DNA of 5,406 nt. It comes from Flavobacteriaceae bacterium. Its GTDB lineage: Bacteria; Bacteroidota; Bacteroidia; Flavobacteriales; Flavobacteriaceae. Position numbers and translations under genes: made by a program. The stretch's first letter is position 1, and each line of letters begins with the position of its first letter. Positions 1 through 5,406 of this stretch are shown here, one piece after another. The stretch lies in NCBI GenBank assembly GCA_018608735.1, contig JABAYZ010000219.1, forward strand, positions 11,494-16,899, written 5' to 3'. Under the pieces are notes generated by a model. The model worked only from the letters and a program-made list of their open reading frames with translations. It was not told the DNA's origin and did not search any database.

Positions 1-864
1 GGTTTTGAATCTGAAATGAAAGAAATCATCAGTCAGTTGCCACATATCAATAAACGGATATTAACTTCAGCGACCCAAAGTATCAATATTCCAGGATTTG
101 TAAGGTTAGATCAACCCACAACGGTCAACTATTTGAAAGAAAAGGTTCAGTCTAAACTTGAACTCAAAACCGTGGTATTTCCTTCTAAAAAGAAATCACA
201 AACGCTTTTAGATTTAATAGGGCATCTCGGCAATCAAACTGGTATTGTTTTTTGTAATCTAAGAGATAGTGTTGATTCAGTGAGTTATTTTTTAGCTAAA
301 AACAAGGTGAATCACAGTTGTTTTGTTGGAGGTATGGAACAAAAAGATCGCGAACGCGCTTTGATAAAATTCAGAAATGGTACAAACCAGATTCTTATTG
401 CGACGGATTTAGCCTCTCGAGGGATTGATATTCCTGAGTTGAAATTTATTATTCATTACGAAGTGCCGCGCGCCAAAGAGGAGTTTATTCACAGAAATGG
501 ACGTGTTGCGAGAGTCGATTCAAAAGGAACGGCGTACATCATGAAAGGCGATGCCGAAGATTTACCTGAATATATCCATAATTCCAAAGTCGTTAACATC
601 ACTAAACAGTCGGTTCGAAAACCTCAGTTTTGGGAAACCCTATTTATTTCTGGTGGACGAAAAGACAAAATTTCTAAAGGAGATATTGCAGGTCTCTTTT
701 TTAAGCAGGGTAATATCTCAAAGGATCAGTTAGGAAACATCGAACTCAAACAAGATTGCGCGTTTGTAGCCGTGCCTAAAGCGATCGCAGAAGACTTGGT
801 AGAAAAATTAAACAATACACGCCTAAAAAAGAAAAAAGTACGGGTTACGGTCTTAGAAGACTAA
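1..864 (+). CDS. dbpA: DbpA-type DEAD-box ATP-dependent RNA helicase, 3' part
   Basis: This is the C-terminal part of a DEAD-box RNA helicase; the frame is open from base 1 (first residues GFESEM, the segment that normally follows the DEAD motif), so the Q motif, Walker A and DEAD box lie outside the window. Visible in order: motif III SAT at 67-75; the second RecA domain with motif IV around GIVFCN; motif V as ATDLASRGIDIPE; motif VI as HRNGRVAR, a mild variant of the usual HRxGRxGR. The last ~75 residues (from about FISGGRKDKISKGDI to RVTVLED) match the DbpA RNA-binding domain. In E. coli this domain targets the helicase to hairpin 92 of 23S rRNA, where it assists 50S assembly; I infer the same cytoplasmic role here. 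The frame is intact to a TAA stop. The gene converges with rlmF, whose stop is one base away. The family is certain; strict orthology to dbpA is likely, because other flavobacterial DEAD-box proteins can also carry this domain. Confidence 0.92.
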   Translation, partial: GFESEMKEIISQLPHINKRILTSATQSINIPGFVRLDQPTTVNYLKEKVQSKLELKTVVFPSKKKSQTLLDLIGHLGNQTGIVFCNLRDSVDSVSYFLAKNKVNHSCFVGGMEQKDRERALIKFRNGTNQILIATDLASRGIDIPELKFIIHYEVPRAKEEFIHRNGRVARVDSKGTAYIMKGDAEDLPEYIHNSKVVNITKQSVRKPQFWETLFISGGRKDKISKGDIAGLFFKQGNISKDQLGNIELKQDCAFVAVPKAIAEDLVEKLNNTRLKKKKVRVTVLED

Positions 865-865
865 A

Positions 866-1738
866 TCAAAACCACCAGAGTAAAATACGACTCTTCTTAT
901 TTCCTAAATCCATTGGTAAGACTTCAAAGTTTGCTTTGGCTTTTATCAACTGTTTTTTAATTGGAGATAGGCTAGCCGATTTTGATACGAGTGTAGAAAA
1001 TACGTTGACTTGAGTTTTATACAACACACTTTCTTTTAGCAATCGTTTGATAAAAAGCGCTTCGCCACCATTACACCAAAGTTCATTGGCTTGGCCTTCA
1101 AAATTAAGAGTGACTTCTGTTTTGTCAAATTCTCGCCCTAAATTATTAAGTTTTCTTTGAGAGCCTCTAAAGGCGTCTTCTTTAGACGTATGAAAAGGGG
1201 GATTGCAAACGGAGAAATCAAAGTGTTCATTTGAATGAATCATATTTTTAAAAAGGAAACTTTTATTGTCCTGGTGTCGAATTTCATTTTTATTTTTTAA
1301 TGCTTTTGTATGCTGCATATTAGCTTTCGCTATTTGTACTGATTTGGGATCACATTCAGTACCTACCATAGTCCAATTAAAATGTTGTAATCCCAAAATA
1401 CAATAGATGCCATTGGCACCTGTTCCGATGTCCAAGCCCCGAAGTTTTGTGTTTTTATCAATATTAAATTTTTCTGAAAGGAACTCTTGTAAGTGCAATA
1501 AATATTCTAACCTTCCAGGAACAGGGGGGATAAGATAGCCCATAGGCAACTCATATTTTTCGAGTTTAAAGTCGGCCAAAAGCATGGCTTTATTCAATTC
1601 ATAGACCGCCGATGAATTGCTAAAATCAATGGTCTCTTCTCCTGAGGGATTTAGAACAATATGGTTTTGTAACTGCGGATGGTGAGTTGCGAATCGTTTC
1701 AGATCATAACGGTCACTGTAAGGGTTTTGTGCATGCAT
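866..1738 (-). CDS. rlmF: 23S rRNA (adenine(1618)-N6)-methyltransferase RlmF
   Basis: RlmF (formerly YbiN) uses S-adenosylmethionine to methylate N6 of A1618 in 23S rRNA, a late modification made in the cytoplasm. The 290-residue protein is slightly shorter than the E. coli enzyme (about 308). Visible hallmarks: an N-terminal YDL block; family motif PPVPGR at residues 71-76; SAM motif I as LDIGTGANGIY at 102-112; acidic ribose-binding segment GTECD at 126-130; the N6-adenine methyltransferase catalytic motif NPPF at 179-182; the following GSxRKLNNLG segment; ELWCNGGE at 219-226. The ATG at 1738 is chosen because the frame upstream has no further start before an in-frame stop. No Shine-Dalgarno is visible, as usual in Bacteroidota. 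It is the last gene of the minus-strand unit, 69 bases after the ThiE-like gene, with no hairpin terminator in the gap. The 3' end abuts the convergent helicase gene. The family is unmistakable. Confidence 0.95.
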   Translation of the reverse strand: MHAQNPYSDRYDLKRFATHHPQLQNHIVLNPSGEETIDFSNSSAVYELNKAMLLADFKLEKYELPMGYLIPPVPGRLEYLLHLQEFLSEKFNIDKNTKLRGLDIGTGANGIYCILGLQHFNWTMVGTECDPKSVQIAKANMQHTKALKNKNEIRHQDNKSFLFKNMIHSNEHFDFSVCNPPFHTSKEDAFRGSQRKLNNLGREFDKTEVTLNFEGQANELWCNGGEALFIKRLLKESVLYKTQVNVFSTLVSKSASLSPIKKQLIKAKANFEVLPMDLGNKKSRILLWWF

Positions 1739-1743
1739 AACGG

Positions 1744-1751
1744 CAAAGGTA
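1744..1751 (-). promoter_or_regulatory. Possible internal -7 element (TAnnTTTG) directly before rlmF
   Basis: Read on the minus strand these bases are TACCTTTG, an exact match to the Bacteroidota sigma-ABfr -7 consensus TAnnTTTG. The element ends only five bases before the rlmF ATG, so transcription from it would begin at or next to the start codon and give an almost leaderless message. No convincing TTG/TTTG -33 element lies at the expected distance upstream, so this may be a chance match. Confidence 0.25.
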
Positions 1752-1807
1752 GGCCATTTCAGAGTGCTAACTTGGACGTTCTATATTTTTTTATTACGAA
1801 TGTTTTT

Positions 1808-2443
1808 TTATTGAAACGAATGCCGTTGTTCTTTGGTTGAGGAAGCGGTGAGTAATTGATTAAAGATTTTAATCGTATTAAAATCTTGTGTGATGTGTTC
1901 AGAAACGCCCAGTCCAGAAATACCAGTATCTAGTATGGCTTTGATATCGGATGTTGTGATGCCTCCAACCCCAATAATCGGTGTATCCGTTTGTAGCGCT
2001 TCAATGATCGCAGTAAACCCTTTTAAGCCTAGCTCAACAGCCGGAGAGTTTTCAGTTGTTCTAAATGGTGCTAAGTATATATAATCGACTTCCTTTTCGA
2101 TGAAAGTTTCACAGTCTTGCAAGGCGTTTGCAGTCACTCCTATCAATTGCCAAGGGTATAATTCTTTTCTAAGCACAGTAGGGCAGGACGCTTTAGAGTC
2201 CAGATGGATACCATCTACTTTTAGGTCTTTAGCCAATTTATGATGAGCATTAATTATTAAACGCGTTTGAAAATGAGCCGTAATTTCTCTTGCTTTTGAG
2301 GCAATTTTCAAATACTTTTTTTCAGAACTATTGTGAAGATTTAATACGACTAATTCCGCACCAGATGCACAAGCATTTTGAATATTGTCCAAGTGTTCTT
2401 TAGGTGAACTTCCTTGAGATATGTAATGTAACTTAGGTATCAT
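1808..2443 (-). CDS. ThiE/TenI-family TIM-barrel protein, probably not a standard thiamine phosphate synthase
   Basis: The 211-residue protein has the thiamine phosphate synthase/TenI fold: opening strand LHYISQ; VDGIHL at residues 76-81; LIGVTANAL at 100-108; VDYIYLAPF at 119-127; phosphate-binding IIGVGGIT at 156-163; SGLGV at 176-180. ThiE normally joins HMP-PP and thiazole phosphate to make thiamine phosphate. By hand comparison with B. subtilis ThiE, most substrate-site residues are replaced: the QLR segment reads LNLHN, the ND pair reads NA at 65-66, the Asp of the GQED segment is absent, and the TxTK lysine is Asn132. The TenI active-site His is not seen either. Family membership is clear; catalytic function is doubtful, and automatic annotation as thiE would probably be too generous. 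The ATG at 2443 starts right at the first barrel strand. It follows the helicase-like gene by 30 bases, suggesting co-transcription. No other thiamine gene is present. Confidence 0.8.
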   Translation of the reverse strand: MIPKLHYISQGSSPKEHLDNIQNACASGAELVVLNLHNSSEKKYLKIASKAREITAHFQTRLIINAHHKLAKDLKVDGIHLDSKASCPTVLRKELYPWQLIGVTANALQDCETFIEKEVDYIYLAPFRTTENSPAVELGLKGFTAIIEALQTDTPIIGVGGITTSDIKAILDTGISGLGVSEHITQDFNTIKIFNQLLTASSTKEQRHSFQ

Positions 2444-2473
2444 TGTTGAGTTGTATTATGTAAAGAACACCCC

Positions 2474-3085
2474 TTAAAAGGAAACAATTTTAGAGCGTTC
2501 CATAAAATAGGATTCAAAACGTTTTAGTACGGGATGCATTTTTTCTGAGTAAATGACATACTGGCATTTTTGAATACTTTGAGCTATCGACATGAGCGCC
2601 GAATAGGAGGAATGTTGCGAAAGAAATTCCGCATCATCAATACTAATTATTTTTAATTGAGCAGTGCTAACCCCGTTTAACAAAAACAATTTATTCATGG
2701 TTTTGGGAGTGGAAATAAGAATGTCTGTGCCCTCGAATATCTCAGATTTTTGAATGTCAATATGCAGTTGTTCATGTCCGACATAAACCCGTAGCGAGTT
2801 GTATTTCGTATAAGCTAAAAAGATTTCGTATAATGCCATAGCGCGTTCCTTGTTTTCTACAAGGACAACAGCTCTGGGCGCATTTCCAACAGCTACGCAT
2901 TTTAATTTTTGCAAGGTCGTCAATACAAGTGTCGTTGTTTTACCGCTATCATTAGGAGCTACACAATACACATTCGTTCCACTTTTTATGATGGGAATAC
3001 TTCTGCTTTGAAACGGCGTTGGAGTTAATATGTCTAGAGATTCTAGTTTTTCTCGAACATCAGAATGTAATTTTTTAAATGGCAT
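2474..3085 (-). CDS. Single-domain degenerate DEAD-box helicase-like protein
   Basis: The 203 residues match only the first RecA-like domain of a DEAD-box helicase. A Q-motif region is visible (TPTPFQSRSIP, residues 21-31, Gln26). Walker A is APNDSGKT at 43-50, where the usual AxxGxGKT has Asp46 in place of Gly. Motif Ia is unrecognisable, motif Ib reads TPKT at 126-129, the DEAD box reads DDAE at 150-153, and motif III reads SEK at 180-182 instead of SAT. The protein ends where the interdomain linker would start, so the second RecA domain with motifs IV-VI is absent. A conventional helicase needs both domains, so unwinding is unlikely; ATP or RNA binding, or a partner role, remains possible. 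The frame is clean, which argues against a decaying pseudogene. It is the first gene of the minus-strand unit, has an ATG at 3085 without Shine-Dalgarno, and lies downstream of a -7 element at 3135-3142. I know no assigned function. Confidence 0.85.
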   Translation of the reverse strand: MPFKKLHSDVREKLESLDILTPTPFQSRSIPIIKSGTNVYCVAPNDSGKTTTLVLTTLQKLKCVAVGNAPRAVVLVENKERAMALYEIFLAYTKYNSLRVYVGHEQLHIDIQKSEIFEGTDILISTPKTMNKLFLLNGVSTAQLKIISIDDAEFLSQHSSYSALMSIAQSIQKCQYVIYSEKMHPVLKRFESYFMERSKIVSF

Positions 3086-3134
3086 AGGAATTTTAGGAGA
3101 TCACTGGTTAATGACGTATTGATAAAAGATTGGA

Positions 3135-3142
3135 CAAATATA
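3135..3142 (-). promoter_or_regulatory. Putative -7 promoter element for the minus-strand unit
   Basis: On the minus strand this reads TATATTTG, an exact match to the Bacteroidota -7 consensus TAnnTTTG. It lies about 50 bases upstream of the ATG at 3085, which gives a plausible leader of roughly 40-50 bases. No clear TTTG -33 box stands at the usual distance of about 19-21 bases; the sequence there is AT-rich and reads AAGTTTATT on the minus strand. The position ahead of a gene unit makes it more credible than the match before rlmF. Confidence 0.45.
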
Positions 3143-3349
3143 CGTCCTGAAAATTTAATAAACTTAAAAGTTGCTTTTTCTATTTATGATTAAATCAATG
3201 TAAGCCAAAAGTGAGGTTTTAATAATTAATAATAAACCAAAATTAGATATCCTATGGTATAAATTATTCTCGTTTGTTAATACGGTATAATAGTTAAACA
3301 TATTATATCTTTATAACCTATTTTCAAAAGACAAAATTTAATTATTAAC

Positions 3350-3367
3350 TATCTCAAAAATGAGATA
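3350..3367 (+). promoter_or_regulatory. Perfect 7-bp inverted repeat in the presumed photolyase leader
   Basis: The arms TATCTCA (3350-3356) and TGAGATA (3361-3367) are exact inverse complements separated by four A residues. As RNA this would be a compact stem with a tetraloop, about 21 bases upstream of the CTG and 33 upstream of the ATT that are candidate starts of the photolyase. It is not followed by a T-run on either strand, so it is not a typical intrinsic terminator. It could be a repressor operator or a leader hairpin. The dyad is seen directly; any function is inference. Confidence 0.4.
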
Positions 3368-3388
3368 AAAAATCAAAAAAATAATTTT

Positions 3389-4849
3389 CTGAAACGTCAA
3401 ATTCATAATATCGTTTGGTTAAAACGAGACATTCGTTCTCAAGATCACGAGCCTTTGTTAAAGGCAGAGCTGGTGGGTATTCCATATCGGATCGTTTATT
3501 TATTTGAACCCTCTAAAATTGAATATCCAGATACGAGTACTCGACATTTACAATTTGTGTACCATTCTATAGCAGCATTAAATAAATCCTTAGCACCTTT
3601 CAATAGGCGTGTAGAAGTGTTTTATGGAGAAGCTATCGATGTATTTGAACATTTAAATAAAGACTTTGAAATCAATAGTATTTTTAGCTTTCAGGAAAGT
3701 GGCACTCAACGTACGTGGCAGCGTGACAAACAAATCAAGTTGTTTTGTAAACAAAATCAAATTGACTGGCAAGAATCACAACGCGATGGAATTTTAAGAG
3801 GTATTAAAAACCGAGTAGATTGGAATAAGCAGTGGCACATGAAAATGCATACGCCAGTGCTTCAAAATAATTATTCTGTATCAAAAGACAAGCCTTTGGA
3901 ACACCCGTTTTTACTGCCTAAAAAATTAGAATCTCAATTAAAAGACTTTCCAAAACACTACCAACCTGCAGGTGAGCAAAATGCGTGGCGATACTTGAAA
4001 TCTTTTACTAACCAACGCGGATTTAACTATCAAAAACACATTTCAAAACCTACTGAAAGTAGGACGGCTTGCAGTCGGTTATCGCCTTATTTTGCTTGGG
4101 GAAATATGAGTATTAAACAAGCCTTTCAGTTTATAGGGACACATCCCAATGGCACTAGAAATAGCAAGGCGTTTTCGGCCATGCTTAGCAGATTGCACTG
4201 GCATTGTCATTTTATTCAGAAATTTGAAATGGAGTGTCGCTATGAAACGGAATGTATCAACAAAGGGTATGAACTTTTAGCCCACGATAAGAACGAAGTG
4301 TATATCAAAGCATGGAAGACAGGCACAACAGGCTATCCGTTAATCGATGCGTGTATGCGTGCTGTGGAAAATACGGGGTGGATTAATTTTCGAATGCGTG
4401 CTATGGTAGTTTCGTTTTTAACACTTAATCTCGATCAAGATTGGCGTAATGGTACATATCACCTCGCCCGACAGTTTTTGGATTATGAACCCGGGATACA
4501 TTATCCACAGTTCCAGATGCAGGCAGGGACTACAGGAATTAATACGGTTCGTTTATACAACCCTGTTAAAAACTCACAAGAGCATGATCCTGAAGGCATT
4601 TTTATCAAAAAATGGATTCCTGAACTGGCTAATGTTCCTGTAGCACATATTCATGAACCATGGAATATGACCGCTATGGAACAGACCTTTTGTGGGGTCA
4701 TAATTGGAAAAAATTATCCTCTTCCCATTGTTGATTTACAAGAGAGTGCACGATTGGCAAGAGCTAAGATTTGGGGGCATAAAAAACATCCCGCTGTACA
4801 GCAAGAAAAATATCGTTTATTACAATCGCATGTCAATGCACGACGATAA
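3389..4849 (+). CDS. Photolyase/cryptochrome-family FAD protein, atypical subclass
   Basis: This is a DNA photolyase/cryptochrome homologue, about 486 residues from the CTG at 3389. The N-terminal alpha/beta domain opens with IVWLKRDIRSQDHEPLL; the FAD-binding C-terminal domain shows LSPYFAWGNMS, TGYPLIDACMRA, TGWINFRMRA, DWRNG, RLYNP and HDPEGIFIKKWIPEL. Members repair UV dimers with blue light or act as photoreceptors. Aligned by hand with E. coli PhrB, the lesion-contacting Glu274 falls on Arg268, Asn378 near flavin N5 on His371, and the Trp triad is broken: Trp382 becomes Phe375, no Trp stands where Trp306 would be, and only Trp359 is kept (Trp352). The motif HYPQFQMQAGTTG replaces the usual NxGxWQW. 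The start is uncertain: no in-frame ATG, GTG or TTG exists before the conserved first strand; candidates are CTG 3389 and ATT 3401, while TTG 3455 would delete that strand. The FAD oxidoreductase gene follows after 20 bases. The family is certain; the repair substrate is unknown. Confidence 0.9.
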   Translation: MKRQIHNIVWLKRDIRSQDHEPLLKAELVGIPYRIVYLFEPSKIEYPDTSTRHLQFVYHSIAALNKSLAPFNRRVEVFYGEAIDVFEHLNKDFEINSIFSFQESGTQRTWQRDKQIKLFCKQNQIDWQESQRDGILRGIKNRVDWNKQWHMKMHTPVLQNNYSVSKDKPLEHPFLLPKKLESQLKDFPKHYQPAGEQNAWRYLKSFTNQRGFNYQKHISKPTESRTACSRLSPYFAWGNMSIKQAFQFIGTHPNGTRNSKAFSAMLSRLHWHCHFIQKFEMECRYETECINKGYELLAHDKNEVYIKAWKTGTTGYPLIDACMRAVENTGWINFRMRAMVVSFLTLNLDQDWRNGTYHLARQFLDYEPGIHYPQFQMQAGTTGINTVRLYNPVKNSQEHDPEGIFIKKWIPELANVPVAHIHEPWNMTAMEQTFCGVIIGKNYPLPIVDLQESARLARAKIWGHKKHPAVQQEKYRLLQSHVNARR

Positions 4850-4869
4850 GAATTTATAACTACAAAAAA

Positions 4870-5406
4870 ATGGATAAAAAAGACTACAAGATACATATTA
4901 TTGGCGCCGGATTGAGTGGACTTATAGCGGCTAGAGTTTTAGAAAATCATGGCTATTATCCTGTTGCTATAGAAGCAACTGATCGGGTAGGAGGGCGCGT
5001 AAAAACCGATATTATAGATGGCTATCAATTAGATCATGGATTTCAAGTATTGCTTACTGCCTATCCAGCAGTTCAAAAATATCTAGATTATGAGGCTCTA
5101 GATTTACAACCATTTTTACCTGGCGCTTCCATTTTTAAAGCAAACGAACAAAAAATCATAGGTGATCCTCTAAGAAATCTTTCCTTACTGTTTCCTACAC
5201 TTTTATCTGGAATTGGTAGTGTTTCTGATAAACTTAAAATATTAAAACTGAACCAGAAGTTAAAGAAAAAAACGATGGCTGCTATTTTTTCTGAAACAGA
5301 ACAATCAACGCTATCATATCTTGAGAGCTTTGGTTTTTCTGAGGGAATTATTACTGATTTTTTCAAACCTTTTTTTAGTGGTATTTTTCTTGAAACCCAA
5401 TTAGAA
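4870..5406 (+). CDS. FAD-dependent oxidoreductase (flavin amine oxidase/protoporphyrinogen oxidase type), 5' part
   Basis: The frame starts at ATG 4870 after the A-rich stretch CTACAAAAAA and stays open for 179 codons to the window edge. The N-terminus is a Rossmann FAD-binding fold: GAGLSG at residues 12-17, Glu35 ending the second strand, where it should bind the adenosine ribose, then the RVGGRVKT segment at 39-46, characteristic of flavin amine oxidases, protoporphyrinogen oxidases and phytoene desaturases. The following DHGFQV (55-60) is also typical of this group. No signal peptide or membrane segment is evident, so the protein is probably cytoplasmic or peripheral. The substrate cannot be told from this fragment. 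The gene is 20 bases downstream of the photolyase in the same direction and likely co-transcribed; FAD oxidoreductases of this kind recur beside photolyase genes in several bacterial groups, which suggests a light- or oxidative-stress-linked role (inference). Confidence 0.88.
   Translation, partial: MDKKDYKIHIIGAGLSGLIAARVLENHGYYPVAIEATDRVGGRVKTDIIDGYQLDHGFQVLLTAYPAVQKYLDYEALDLQPFLPGASIFKANEQKIIGDPLRNLSLLFPTLLSGIGSVSDKLKILKLNQKLKKKTMAAIFSETEQSTLSYLESFGFSEGIITDFFKPFFSGIFLETQLE

Larger units (their letters stand above)
3086..3388. other. AT-rich divergent intergenic spacer
   Basis: This spacer separates the minus-strand unit from the photolyase. I see no coding potential, tRNA or rRNA in it. 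It holds the -7 element at 3135-3142 (minus strand), a 5-bp GGTTT/AAACC inverted pair at 3215-3238 around an AT-only core, and a perfect 7-bp dyad at 3350-3367. On the plus strand no exact TAnnTTTG element was found; the nearest is TATCTTTA at 3306-3313, with one mismatch and no -33 box at proper spacing, so the photolyase promoter is not located. The only ATG shortly before the photolyase (3360-3362) is out of frame and meets a stop after one codon. Confidence 0.7.

Noticed and set aside
877..894. Inverted repeat AGAGT / ACTCT with 8-base loop followed by a T-rich stretch, as terminator of the helicase gene
   Set aside because: The stem is only 5 bp and weak, the loop is large, the T tract is interrupted, and the site lies inside the rlmF coding region; not distinguishable from chance.
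1890..2084. Short open frame on the plus strand inside the ThiE-like gene, and similar short frames at 551-733, 4449-4643, 4714-4896 and 5088-5366
   Set aside because: All lie wholly or mostly within well-supported genes in other frames or strands and show no recognisable protein features.
1..3085. The helicase fragment at 1-864 and the helicase-like gene at 2474-3085 as two halves of one gene split by insertion or inversion
   Set aside because: The left gene has its own motif III and its frame runs off the window edge upstream, so it is simply cut by the edge; the right gene has degenerate motifs, including its own motif III position, so the pieces overlap rather than complement each other.
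3215..3238. GGTTT / AAACC dyad around an AT-only core in the divergent spacer
   Set aside because: Only 5 bp pair with a 14-base core in very AT-rich DNA, so the match is expected by chance.
3263..3290. TATAAT near 3285 with TTTG at 3273-3276 as an E. coli-style or Bacteroidota promoter for the photolyase
   Set aside because: The spacing is far too short for -35/-10, and Bacteroidota sigma factors do not favour TATAAT; no TAnnTTTG lies at the right distance from the TTTG.
4187..4260. Cluster of Cys residues in the photolyase suggesting an FeS-BCP (iron-sulfur) photolyase
   Set aside because: The Cys spacing and the surrounding motifs do not fit the four-Cys FeS site near the C-terminus of that group; the overall motifs are those of the ordinary photolyase superfamily.

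Overview
The window looks like ordinary chromosome from a Bacteroidota bacterium, most likely a member of Flavobacteriaceae. The grounds are AT-rich DNA with strongly A/T-biased codon use, A-rich translation starts without Shine-Dalgarno sequences, two matches to the Bacteroidota -7 promoter element TAnnTTTG, and protein sequences of flavobacterial character. No mobile element, CRISPR array, rRNA or tRNA is visible. The phylum call is an inference; I could not run a database search.

Layout. (1) Positions 1-864, plus strand: the 3' part of a DbpA-type DEAD-box RNA helicase gene, cut by the left window edge just after the DEAD motif. (2) Positions 866-3085, minus strand: three genes in one direction, transcribed from right to left. 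First is a 203-residue protein matching only the first RecA domain of a DEAD-box helicase, with degraded motifs. Second is a divergent ThiE/TenI-fold protein. Third is rlmF, the 23S rRNA m6A1618 methyltransferase. The rlmF stop lies one base from the helicase stop, so the two units converge. (3) Positions 3086-3388: an AT-rich divergent spacer with a good -7 element for the minus-strand unit and a perfect 7-bp dyad just before the photolyase reading frame. (4) Positions 3389-4849, plus strand: a photolyase/cryptochrome-family flavoprotein of an atypical subclass. (5) Positions 4870-5406, plus strand: the N-terminal part of an FAD-dependent oxidoreductase of the flavin amine oxidase type, cut by the right edge, 20 bases downstream of the photolyase and probably in the same operon.

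How the genes may work together. DbpA and RlmF both act on 23S rRNA during large-subunit maturation, and a degenerate helicase domain lies in the same strand unit as rlmF, so the left half has a possible ribosome-biogenesis theme. The right half is a light/redox flavoprotein pair.

Most notable points: the photolyase frame has no ATG, GTG or TTG codon upstream of its conserved N-terminal strand; its flavin pocket and Trp electron-transfer chain differ from classical CPD photolyases; the single-domain helicase and the ThiE-like protein both keep their fold signatures but have lost key catalytic residues.
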